Origin: Pelotomaculum sp. UBA5255
GTDB taxonomy: Bacteria > Bacillota > Desulfotomaculia > Desulfotomaculales > Pelotomaculaceae
Reading direction: 5' to 3'
NCBI GenBank assembly: GCA_002408725.1
Contig: DHTR01000052.1
Span: 21,159 to 26,991, forward strand
DNA: 5,833 nucleotides
Of the stretch, positions 1 through 5,484 are shown in pieces. The notes under the pieces are model-generated. The model worked only from the letters and a program-made list of their open reading frames with translations, was not told the origin of the DNA and searched no databases. Made by a program: the position numbers and the translations under genes. Positions within the stretch are counted from its first letter, which is position 1. Each line of letters opens with the position of its first letter.

Positions 1-1145
1 GGAACAGCCTGATTCAAAATAAGCTGATCATGGCCCATGTCCTGGCCCACTGTGATTTTTTCAAGAATAATGCTTACTTTAAAAACACTTCCAGGGATAT
101 GCTTGAATCTATGGCCGCTGCCGCAGAACGTATCCGCGGTTTTGAGTTCACCTACGGGCGGGATAAAGTGGAAGCGTTTATTGATGCAGCGCTTGCAATC
201 CAGGAGCAAATCGAACCAAGGTTGCTGATCAAGGAACGACTTCCAGGGAAGGATCAGAAAATAAAGCAGGATTGCCGGTGCAATCTTCCAGAAACACCTT
301 ACGACGATCTTTGGTCCCTGGATGAGGTGAAGCGGGAATGTAAAAACTGCGCGCCGGCAAAAAAATTTCCTTCGTCTCCCGAGAAAGACCTTATGCTTTT
401 TATCCTCCAGCACAGCAGGGAACTAGAAGACTGGCAGCGGGACATTATGTCGGTGATCCGGCAGGAAATGCTCTATTTCTGGCCTCAAATGGAAACAAAA
501 GTAATGAACGAGGGCTGGGCGACCTACTGGCACTTAAGAATTATCCGGGAAATAGACCTGGATGAGGCGGAGGCGGTGGAATTTGCCAAGATGCATTCCG
601 GGATTATCCAGACCTCGCGCTTCCGGCTAAATCCATACACACTGGGATTAAAGATTTTCGAGGACATCGAGAAGCGCTGGGAACACCCTGCGCTGGAGGA
701 AAAGGAAAAATACGGCCGTCCCGGTGGGGAGGGGAAACAAAAAATCTTTGAGGTGCGAGCTACGGAAAACGATATCTCCTTCCTGCGCAATTACCTGACC
801 AGAGAATTAATCGACGAAATGGACCTTTACTTATATAAAAAAATCGGCTATGACTGGAAAATCACCGACAAGGAATGGGAAAAGGTTCGGGACGGATTGG
901 TCGGCAGCCTGACCAACTGTGGTTACCCCCACATCGAAGTGCAGGATGGTGACTATAACCGGCGGGGTGAGCTGTATCTAAAGCACTGCTACGAGGGGAA
1001 GGAAATGGATACTTTCTACCTGGAAAAGACCCTCCCTCACGTCTATACCCTTTGGGGAAATCCGGTTTACCTGGAGACCGTGCTGGACAATAAGAAGGTG
1101 CTTTTTTCATATAACGGCGAAAAGAGCAATAAGAAGTTTTTATAG
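1..1145 (+). CDS. spoVR: SpoVR family protein, stage V sporulation (5' end missing)
   Basis: SpoVR-family protein, needed in Bacillus for normal spore cortex formation; its biochemical activity is not settled. The reading frame is open back to base 3, so the gene starts before the window. The ATG at 30 is internal (it begins the conserved stretch MAHVLAHCDFFKNN) and should not be taken as the start. About 380 residues are present; B. subtilis SpoVR is about 468, so roughly 85-90 N-terminal residues are missing. Family hallmarks are HCDFFKNN near the left edge, EMLYFWPQMETKVMNEGWATYWH (about residues 146-168 counted from the ATG at 30), and the basic/acidic C-terminal domain with FLRNYLTRELIDEMDLYLY (251-269). 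A CxC (82, 84) and a CxxC (104, 107) lie in a linker between the two halves. No membrane segment is visible. It ends in TAG and is followed by a terminator about 140 bases on. Identity is secure; regulation cannot be seen. Confidence 0.95.
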   Translation, partial: NSLIQNKLIMAHVLAHCDFFKNNAYFKNTSRDMLESMAAAAERIRGFEFTYGRDKVEAFIDAALAIQEQIEPRLLIKERLPGKDQKIKQDCRCNLPETPYDDLWSLDEVKRECKNCAPAKKFPSSPEKDLMLFILQHSRELEDWQRDIMSVIRQEMLYFWPQMETKVMNEGWATYWHLRIIREIDLDEAEAVEFAKMHSGIIQTSRFRLNPYTLGLKIFEDIEKRWEHPALEEKEKYGRPGGEGKQKIFEVRATENDISFLRNYLTRELIDEMDLYLYKKIGYDWKITDKEWEKVRDGLVGSLTNCGYPHIEVQDGDYNRRGELYLKHCYEGKEMDTFYLEKTLPHVYTLWGNPVYLETVLDNKKVLFSYNGEKSNKKFL

Positions 1146-1472
1146 CACTCGGTCTGTACTTGGTAATCCAGACACAATGCTTTTAAAAATGTGCGGGATC
1201 TGCTTTAAAATTAATTTTTCTTCCGTTCTCTAAAATGCGCTGAAACAGGAATTGGCAAAATATTAATAGGCTCTAATTTATCAGCCCGGGCAGCCCGGGT
1301 TTTTTCTTCCCCCCATTGCCCTTCCGTTGCCCATCCAATAATAAACCGGATAAAAGTCATTGATTTAAGTTATGCGTCATGTTTCCTTCGGTAAAGTCTG
1401 TCACAAAATGCAGTCATTCGCTTGGGCCCTGTGTATTCTGCACTGATCTGTTTTCGCTGTTTCCATTATTTG
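1146..1472. other. Non-coding spacer between spoVR and spmA
   Basis: AT-rich stretch with no convincing gene on either strand. Apart from the terminator near 1283-1305 it shows only a short direct repeat, TTGCCC-N5-TTGCCC, around 1317-1333. Reading frames that continue spmA upstream to 1422 lack a ribosome binding site and family similarity. No tRNA, small RNA or transposon end could be recognised. Confidence 0.6.
1283..1305 (+). terminator. Intrinsic terminator downstream of spoVR
   Basis: CCCGGG at 1285-1290 and CCCGGG at 1294-1299 form a six-pair all-GC stem with a CAG loop, extendable by a G-U and an A-U pair, followed at once by six Ts and a pyrimidine-rich tail. This is a classic rho-independent terminator. 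It probably ends the spoVR transcript and insulates spmA from it. Confidence 0.85.
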
Positions 1473-1502
1473 TACTATTTGTCCATCTCTTTTCATAAAG
1501 TA
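1473..1502 (+). promoter_or_regulatory. Sigma-E-like (or sigma-K-like) promoter for spmA-spmB
   Basis: TACTATT (1473-1479), a 14-base spacer and CATAAAGT (1494-1501) match the B. subtilis sigma-E consensus (KMATATT / CATACANT) at 6 of 7 and 7 of 8 positions. The -10 extended by one base, CATAAAGTA, also fits the sigma-K pattern CATANNNTA, but its -35 fits less well. The predicted start is near 1508, giving a leader of about 28 bases before spmA. B. subtilis spmA and spmB are sigma-E dependent, so the position and type agree. Confidence 0.6.
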
Positions 1503-1535
1503 GCAGTAGACAACCTTTGGTGCGGGGGTAGGATC

Positions 1536-2126
1536 ATGGTTAATTTGGTCTGGCTGGGCATGATTGTCTTCGGGATCATCGTGGCCGGGGCAAAGGGCAA
1601 TATAGATGTGGTAACCAAGGCGGCTCTGGATGGAGCAAACAATGCGGTTAAAATATCCTTTAGCTTGATTGCCATTATTACCTTTTGGCTTGGGATTATG
1701 AAACTGGCCGAAGAGGCGGGACTGGTGCGTGCGCTGGCCTGGTTGGTGCGCCCGGTGATGCGTTTTCTCTTTCCCAGCGTGCCTAAAGACCACCCGGCCA
1801 TGGGAGCCATGGTGATGAATCTGAGCGCCAACATCCTGGGCCTGGGGAATGCCGCCACGCCTATGGGGCTGATTGCCATGCGGGAACTTCAGAAGCTCAA
1901 TCAGGGCAGGGTCTCCGCTTCGGACGCCATGTGCACCTTTTTAGCTCTCAACACTTCCTGTGTGACCCTGATCCCGACTACGATTATCGGCATCCGCCTG
2001 CTCTACGGCTCATCAGACCCGACCGATATTGTTGGACCTACAATCATGGCTACATCCTTCAGCATGGTTGTGGCCATCGTTGTGGACCGGATCCTGCGCC
2101 TACTATACTCCGGTAAAGGGAGGTAG
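1536..2126 (+). CDS. spmA: Spore maturation protein A, membrane protein
   Basis: SpmA works with SpmB in spore core dehydration; mutants in Bacillus make spores with a wetter, less heat-resistant core. Both carry the nucleoside-recognition (Gate) domain found in transporters, so a membrane transport or gating role is often proposed but unproven. The ATG at 1536 is chosen because MVNLVWLGMIVFG matches the family N-terminus and GGGGGTAGGA lies just upstream; the product is 196 residues, the usual length. Hydrophobic segments lie at about 1-19, 40-57, 90-116, 131-155 and 165-190. The conserved stretch SANILGLGNAATPMGL (97-112) and ALNTSCVTLIPTTIIGIR (137-154) are intact. Its end overlaps the ribosome binding site of spmB. 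In B. subtilis the gene follows dacB; here spoVR lies upstream instead. Confidence 0.96.
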   Translation: MVNLVWLGMIVFGIIVAGAKGNIDVVTKAALDGANNAVKISFSLIAIITFWLGIMKLAEEAGLVRALAWLVRPVMRFLFPSVPKDHPAMGAMVMNLSANILGLGNAATPMGLIAMRELQKLNQGRVSASDAMCTFLALNTSCVTLIPTTIIGIRLLYGSSDPTDIVGPTIMATSFSMVVAIVVDRILRLLYSGKGR

Positions 2127-2130
2127 CGGT

Positions 2131-2673
2131 ATGTTCGAAATTATTGCCGAGCTGTCCCGCTGGGCCATCCCCATGATCCTGCTGGTGGTTCCCCTGGTTG
2201 CCATGCTGCGCGGAGTAAAAGTCTATGAAACTTTTGTGGATGGGGCCGAGGCCGGTTTCGCGACGGCGGTCCAAACCATTCCGTACCTGGTGGCCATGCT
2301 TGTGGCCATCAGTATCTTCCGGGCCTCCGGCGCAATGGAAGTGTTAGTGGCTACGTTCTCCCCTATCCTGAATTTTGTTGGGCTGCCGGCAGAGGTTTTG
2401 CCCCATGCCGTTATGCGCCCGCTTTCCGGCGGGGCGGCGCTTGGAATCGCTTCGGATATCATCAAAACATACGGCCCGGACAGCTTCCTGGGGCGGCTCG
2501 TATCAACGATGCAGGGAAGCTGCGACACAACGTTTTACGTTCTCACCTTATATTTCGGCTCTGTTGGCATCAAGAAGTACCGCTACTCCGTCATCCTGGG
2601 GCTGACCGCCGACCTGTCAACGCTGGTAGCCTCTGTTTTTATCGTCAGCGTTATTTTCGGCTCCGGAGGTTAA
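2131..2673 (+). CDS. spmB: Spore maturation protein B, membrane protein
   Basis: Partner of SpmA in spore core dehydration, with the same Gate-type membrane fold. The ATG four bases after the spmA stop is preceded by AAAGGGAGGT, which includes the last spmA codons, so the two are almost certainly translationally coupled in one transcript. The product is 180 residues (B. subtilis about 178). Conserved stretches seen are VYETFVDGAEAGF (31-43), RPLSGGAALGI (96-106) and MQGSCDTTFYVLTLYFGSVG (127-146). Hydrophobic segments are at about 10-27, 48-66, 71-90, 134-146 and 152-177. The short glycine-rich C-terminus is followed 34 bases later by a probable terminator. Nothing suggests truncation or damage. 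Confidence 0.96.
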   Translation: MFEIIAELSRWAIPMILLVVPLVAMLRGVKVYETFVDGAEAGFATAVQTIPYLVAMLVAISIFRASGAMEVLVATFSPILNFVGLPAEVLPHAVMRPLSGGAALGIASDIIKTYGPDSFLGRLVSTMQGSCDTTFYVLTLYFGSVGIKKYRYSVILGLTADLSTLVASVFIVSVIFGSGG

Positions 2674-2707
2674 AAGTTACACCCTTTTACAATACTAGAA
2701 ATAAGTT

Positions 2708-2753
2708 GCCGTTGCTAATACCGTACGTGTTGGAGGTGACGGCTTTATTTTTT
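2708..2753 (+). terminator. Probable intrinsic terminator after spmB
   Basis: GCCGT (2708-2712) pairs with ACGGC (2739-2743); the stem extends inward by G-U and C-G pairs to about nine pairs, with a long loop. TTTATTTTTT follows directly. The wobble pairs and large loop make it weaker than the terminator after spoVR, but it is well placed to separate spmAB from rluB. Confidence 0.6.
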
Positions 2754-2777
2754 GTCAGACTGCGTTTAATATTATTG

Positions 2778-2806
2778 TTGACAATAAAGTCTGTTTTTGG
2801 TTAAAT
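2778..2806 (+). promoter_or_regulatory. Sigma-A promoter for rluB
   Basis: A perfect -35 box TTGACA (2778-2783), a 17-base spacer and TTAAAT (2801-2806) as the -10, preceded by TGG, which gives the extended -10 arrangement TGN. The predicted start is near 2813, about 60 bases before the rluB ATG. It implies that rluB is expressed in vegetative cells independently of spmAB. Confidence 0.75.
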
Positions 2807-2874
2807 TTCTTATACGTCTCAATTATATTTCAGGCACATGGTATTAGTATAACTATACCCGGAAGGTGGATTTC

Positions 2875-3597
2875 ATGGAACGCCTGCAAAAAGTAATGGC
2901 CCGGGCTGGGATTGCTTCCAGGAGGCGATGCGAGGAGATGATCTCCTCGGGTATCGTCAAGGTGAACGGGAAGGTCGTTACCGAACTTGGCACAAGGGTG
3001 AACACCGGTAAGGATAAGGTTGTTGTAGCAGGTAAACCTCTTTTTCTTTCCTCGCGCAAATACTATATTCTGATGTACAAGCCACGCGGCTATATCACCA
3101 CCTTAAGTGATGAAAAAGGTAGGAAGAAGGTTACCGATCTCTTGCGGGGTGTAACCGAGCGGGTCTATCCTGTAGGAAGGCTGGATTATGACAGCGAGGG
3201 CTTGCTGCTGCTGACCAATGACGGCGACCTTACTTACACGCTGACCCACCCTAAATACCAGGTGCCTAAAACATACCTGGCCAGGGTTTCGGGTGTGCCC
3301 GAAACGGCTAAACTGGAACAGATGGCAAAAGGATTGGTGCTTGAGGACGGCCTGACCTCTCCCGCTAGCGTAAGGTTGCTCGATAGGCGGGGAGACAACG
3401 CGTTGCTGGAGATTGTCATCCGCGAGGGGCGTAAGCGGCAGGTCAGGCGCATGTGTGAATATATCGGGCACCCGGTGCTGAGGTTGCAGCGTTCCAGGTT
3501 TGGTAATCTCAGCATCGAAAGAATGAGGCCGGGTCAGTACCGCCACCTTACCGGGGAAGAGTTGAACAGTTTAAAGGCAGGACTAAAAAATACTTAA
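2875..3597 (+). CDS. rluB: 23S rRNA pseudouridine synthase, RsuA/RluB family
   Basis: Converts a uridine of 23S rRNA (by analogy with RluB, U2605 in E. coli numbering) to pseudouridine. An N-terminal S4 RNA-binding domain covers about 1-60 (LQKVMARAGIASRRRCEEMI, then VKVNGKVV). The catalytic domain follows, with YKPRGYITT (68-76), the active-site motif GRLDYDSEGLLLLTNDG (101-117, nucleophile Asp104) and the family C-terminal motif GRKRQVRRM (185-193). The ATG is chosen over the in-frame GTG nine bases upstream because GGAAGGTGG, which contains that GTG, is an ideal ribosome binding site for the ATG. The product is 240 residues, normal for the family. It follows spmB as in B. subtilis, where rluB also lies downstream of spmB. 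Family membership is certain; assignment to RluB rather than another RsuA-type paralogue rests on length, motifs and position. Confidence 0.93.
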   Translation: MERLQKVMARAGIASRRRCEEMISSGIVKVNGKVVTELGTRVNTGKDKVVVAGKPLFLSSRKYYILMYKPRGYITTLSDEKGRKKVTDLLRGVTERVYPVGRLDYDSEGLLLLTNDGDLTYTLTHPKYQVPKTYLARVSGVPETAKLEQMAKGLVLEDGLTSPASVRLLDRRGDNALLEIVIREGRKRQVRRMCEYIGHPVLRLQRSRFGNLSIERMRPGQYRHLTGEELNSLKAGLKNT

Positions 3598-3664
3598 GAG
3601 GGTTTCGAAATAGTTTAGAAGAAGTGTTATGTAGAAATTAATTAATGATAATTAGTAGTGGTAT

Positions 3665-3676
3665 ACCATATATGGT
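3665..3676. repeat. 12-base perfect palindrome, possible operator
   Basis: ACCATATATGGT lies in the 192-base spacer between rluB and the next gene, about 65-80 bases upstream of the candidate promoter. It could be a protein binding site, but it is AT-rich and stands alone, so chance is a real alternative. No clear terminator for rluB was found in this spacer. Confidence 0.25.
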
Positions 3677-3741
3677 TATGGTGACATAGTCTGGAAGAAG
3701 TAAGCAGGACTTTCACTTTATGGGTAGAATTATTTACCTAA

Positions 3742-3750
3742 TGCTATAAC
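3742..3750 (+). promoter_or_regulatory. Possible extended -10 promoter for the gene at 3790
   Basis: TGCTATAAC matches the extended -10 form TGNTATAAT at all but the last base. No good -35 box stands 16-18 bases upstream, so the call depends on the extended -10 alone. The predicted start near 3757 would leave a leader of about 33 bases. Confidence 0.4.
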
Positions 3751-3789
3751 CTGGCTTTATGGATATCCAAGACGGTGGGAGGGATTCTC

Positions 3790-4257
3790 TTGTCAAAGCT
3801 GCAGGGCGAGGACAACCTTACTGACAGAAACGGCATTCTTGCGAAGGTGCGCCTTGATTTCAAGGGAAATGGCAAGCCAGGCCGCTTGTTGTTCGGGGGA
3901 AAGCCTTCGGATAAAGCTGCAGAGGAGGCCAGAGAACAGCAGATTGCTATTTTTCGAAATATTCCACTGCATGGTGTGCAAATTATGGATATTGACGTCA
4001 GCACGGAGGTTTACTCGGTTTCCGATGATTTGACCGGCGCAAATATCGCGTATGCTCCCCTGTTGCTGACAATACGTGCTGACGGCCTGGAAAACATTGT
4101 CCGCTTTATTGCCAGAGAGGACTTCCGGAAAATTGAAATCATGGACCCTGCTTTTGTTACCCTGAGCCATTATGAAATAGAGCGACTCCTCTTCAAAGTA
4201 TACGAGGAAACAATGGAGTGCAGGTCAAGGCTGGAAAGAAAATATAACTTAAAATAG
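3790..4257 (+). CDS. Uncharacterised soluble protein, 155 residues
   Basis: I do not recognise this family. The TTG start is chosen because GGTGGGAGGG lies about seven bases before it; the in-frame GTG at 3775 lies inside this ribosome binding site region and has none of its own. The product has no signal peptide or membrane segment and looks like an alpha/beta protein. A charged N-terminus (1-30) is followed by a Gly/Lys stretch (27-38) and an acidic/basic helix with KAAEEAREQQ (42-51). Alternating hydrophobic strands follow (HGVQIMDIDVSTEVYSVSDD, 61-80; APLLLTIRADG, 89-99). The C-terminal half is helical, with RFIAREDFRKIEI (105-117) and HYEIERLLFKVYEE (127-140), and ends in a basic segment. 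Codon use and strong initiation signals indicate a real gene. It may be co-transcribed with rluB, as no terminator separates them. No catalytic motif is evident. Confidence 0.8.
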   Translation: MSKLQGEDNLTDRNGILAKVRLDFKGNGKPGRLLFGGKPSDKAAEEAREQQIAIFRNIPLHGVQIMDIDVSTEVYSVSDDLTGANIAYAPLLLTIRADGLENIVRFIAREDFRKIEIMDPAFVTLSHYEIERLLFKVYEETMECRSRLERKYNLK

Positions 4258-4282
4258 CTGGATTCTAAGCATTCCCCAATAA

Positions 4283-4311
4283 GAATATTTTACCATGCAA
4301 CCACATAGAAT
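4283..4311 (+). promoter_or_regulatory. Sigma-E-like promoter for the membrane-anchored gene at 4356
   Basis: GAATATT (4283-4289) matches the B. subtilis sigma-E -35 consensus KMATATT at every position. After a 14-base spacer, CATAGAAT (4304-4311) matches CATACANT at all but one position. Spacing equals that of the spmA candidate. The predicted start is near 4319, about 37 bases before the ATG. The element also creates an 8-base direct repeat, AGAATATT, at 4282 and 4307. It predicts mother-cell expression during sporulation. Confidence 0.6.
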
Positions 4312-4355
4312 ATTAAAAATGGATCCGGGTAAAACGTTCTTGGGGGAAAATGCAA

Positions 4356-4829
4356 ATGAAAGCGCCAACTCGCAGACCCCTGGGCCAGAAGCTTGAAAGC
4401 GGCCTGATCAGACTCTTAGCTGCGATCGCTGTTGTGGTTATGCTTGCGCAGTTGATCATCTACAATAAAGCTGTAAAGCAGGTGGCGGCGCCCTTTGCCA
4501 CCCTGGAGGGTTCCCGGCCCAACCGGGGGAATTCTGCCGGGATCTTACAGGCTCCCATAATTACGTTTCAATTAAAAAACTTTTCGTCTCTTCCCCTGGC
4601 CAGGGTGCTGGTTAACGGTGAGTCACGGGGGGAATTCAGGGATCGTTACGTAACCGTCTATGTCCTGGAAGGCGATGTTCTGGAAGTGGATGGTACCCGT
4701 TATAAGCGTCCACTGGAAATTGAAATTTTGGATGTTTCGGGGGAAGTCATTGCGCCGGCAGCAGGCACAAAAATCAGGGTTGAGGGAAGGATCTATTCCC
4801 TTGGGCGGGTTCATTTGGCGGGTCGTTAG
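4356..4829 (+). CDS. Uncharacterised single-pass membrane protein, possibly sporulation-related
   Basis: I do not recognise this family. Two ATGs lie six bases apart; the second (4356) is chosen because the purine-rich GGGGGA at 4342-4347 stands about eight bases before it, too close to the first at 4350. The product is 157 residues. A short basic N-terminus (KAPTRRPLGQK) precedes one hydrophobic segment at about 18-38 (LIRLLAAIAVVVMLAQLIIY), so it is most likely anchored with the C-terminal part outside the cytoplasm. After a Pro/Gly/Asn-rich linker (45-65) comes a beta-rich domain with LARVLVNGES (81-90), RDRYVTVYVLEGDVLEVDG (94-112) and repeated Gly/Val turns up to the C-terminus, with no cysteines. 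The well-matched sigma-E-like promoter suggests a role in the mother cell or outer forespore membrane. That is an inference from one promoter. Confidence 0.8.
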   Translation: MKAPTRRPLGQKLESGLIRLLAAIAVVVMLAQLIIYNKAVKQVAAPFATLEGSRPNRGNSAGILQAPIITFQLKNFSSLPLARVLVNGESRGEFRDRYVTVYVLEGDVLEVDGTRYKRPLEIEILDVSGEVIAPAAGTKIRVEGRIYSLGRVHLAGR

Positions 4830-4843
4830 GGTTTGAGGAAATG

Positions 4844-4872
4844 TTGCTTTTTTAAAAGCCCTCCAGTATAAT
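4844..4872 (+). promoter_or_regulatory. Sigma-A-like promoter for hutP
   Basis: TTGCTT (4844-4849), a 17-base spacer and a perfect -10 TATAAT (4867-4872). The -35 matches only in its first three bases. The predicted start is near 4879, which gives a leader of about 68 bases before hutP that contains a hairpin. The -35 overlaps a small inverted repeat GCTTTT-TT-AAAAGC (4846-4859). Confidence 0.65.
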
Positions 4873-4902
4873 ATTACCAGGGGTATTCGAGTAAATAAAG
4901 GC

Positions 4903-4930
4903 TGCACTCCATTGGAGTGTATTTTAATTT
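4903..4930 (+). terminator. Terminator-like hairpin in the hutP leader
   Basis: TGCACTCC (4903-4910) and GGAGTGTA (4914-4921) pair across an ATT loop to form eight pairs (one G-U), followed by TTTTAATTT. It sits between the hutP promoter and its ribosome binding site. It could be a regulated attenuator of hutP or a terminator for transcripts coming from the upstream gene. The stem is short and the U tract is interrupted, so efficiency may be only moderate. Confidence 0.5.
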
Positions 4931-4946
4931 GGGCGGAGGGGATTAT

Positions 4947-5369
4947 GTGGTGGCCCATTATGGGAGCCGGAAAGTCTCAAGGATAGCGCTTGAAATGGCG
5001 CTGACTGAAAGCAGGGAAGAAGAACGGGAATTAAAGCAGCGTTTTTCCAGAGAAGGGATCAAAACGGCGGCTGCTGACTATGGCGGCGATTTTATTTCTT
5101 CTGTGAACAAAATCATTGAAAGGGCTGTCGTAGCCTCAAAGCGGGAAGGCGTGATTAAAGAGATGCACGCCGACGAAGGCGCCGTAGCTGGGGCGACCCG
5201 AGAGGCCTTGTCTCAGATCATGTCGAAAGCCATCGGTTTAAACGTGGGGGGAAAAATCGGAATTGCCAGAAAAGAAGACCACATTAGCGTGGCAATTTAC
5301 TTCGGAGTGGGACTTTTGCACCTGGACGAAGTTGCTGTCGGGTTAGGCCACAGGGCGGTCCAATCCTGA
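4947..5369 (+). CDS. hutP: HutP-family RNA-binding regulator
   Basis: In B. subtilis HutP binds L-histidine and Mg2+ and then NAG-triplet RNA, disrupting a terminator in the hut leader. This protein aligns along the whole length: RKVSRIALEMALTES (8-22), the helix ISSVNKIIERAVVASKREGVI (50-70), ATREAL (83-88), ISVAIYFGVG (113-122) and the C-terminal VGLGH (131-135). The product is 140 residues against about 148-151. The GTG is chosen because GGAGG lies seven bases upstream; an immediately following GTG at 4950 is equally possible. An ATG at 4945 overlaps it in another frame. By hand alignment, metal ligands His73 and His77 of B. subtilis correspond to Gly78 and Gly82 here, while the C-terminal His (135) is kept. 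The ligand may therefore differ from histidine. No hut catabolic genes are in the window, so the target is unknown. Confidence 0.88.
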   Translation: MVAHYGSRKVSRIALEMALTESREEERELKQRFSREGIKTAAADYGGDFISSVNKIIERAVVASKREGVIKEMHADEGAVAGATREALSQIMSKAIGLNVGGKIGIARKEDHISVAIYFGVGLLHLDEVAVGLGHRAVQS

Positions 5370-5409
5370 TCCTTCATAGGGATACGTTTAAATTGATCAT
5401 AATCGGCCA

Positions 5410-5430
5410 CTTTTTTTGAGTTTAAAAAAG
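5410..5430. repeat. AT-rich inverted repeat between hutP and the DedA-like gene
   Basis: CTTTTTT (5410-5416) and AAAAAAG (5424-5430) can pair across a seven-base loop, TGAGTTT. The stem is nearly all A-U, so it would be a weak terminator in either direction. It also covers a possible upstream TTG start of the next gene. It may be no more than two homopolymer runs. Confidence 0.25.
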
Positions 5431-5484
5431 GAATTACAGGAGGTCGCGGAGAAAAAACATAAAAACACTATAGGGTGGAATTTT

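Noticed and set aside
1422..1535. Upstream extension of spmA by 38 residues
   Set aside because: No ribosome binding site at 1422; the extension is unlike SpmA, and the ATG at 1536 has a good binding site, gives the family length and lies just after the candidate promoter.
1401..1879. Long minus-strand reading frames over spmA
   Set aside because: Antisense shadows of a certain membrane-protein gene; no ribosome binding site and low-complexity, non-family sequence.
2029..2130. Upstream extension of spmB overlapping spmA
   Set aside because: It is the out-of-frame reading of the spmA 3' end; the ATG at 2131 has AAAGGGAGGT before it and matches the SpmB N-terminus.
3103..3546. 147-codon minus-strand frame over rluB
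   Set aside because: It lies wholly opposite the conserved catalytic domain of rluB and resembles no protein I know.
3679..3715. Imperfect hairpin (GTGA/TCAC and AGTC/GACT) after rluB, considered as its terminator
   Set aside because: Short stems broken by an internal loop and no proper T run after it.
5371..5417. Seven-T run after hutP considered as a terminator
   Set aside because: No stable stem directly precedes the T run; only short pieces such as ATCC/GGAT near the hutP stop can pair.
5466..5475. CACTATAGGG, identical to the 3' half of the phage T7 promoter
   Set aside because: The 5' half (TAATACGACT) is absent; no phage genes are near and a 10-base match of this kind is compatible with chance.
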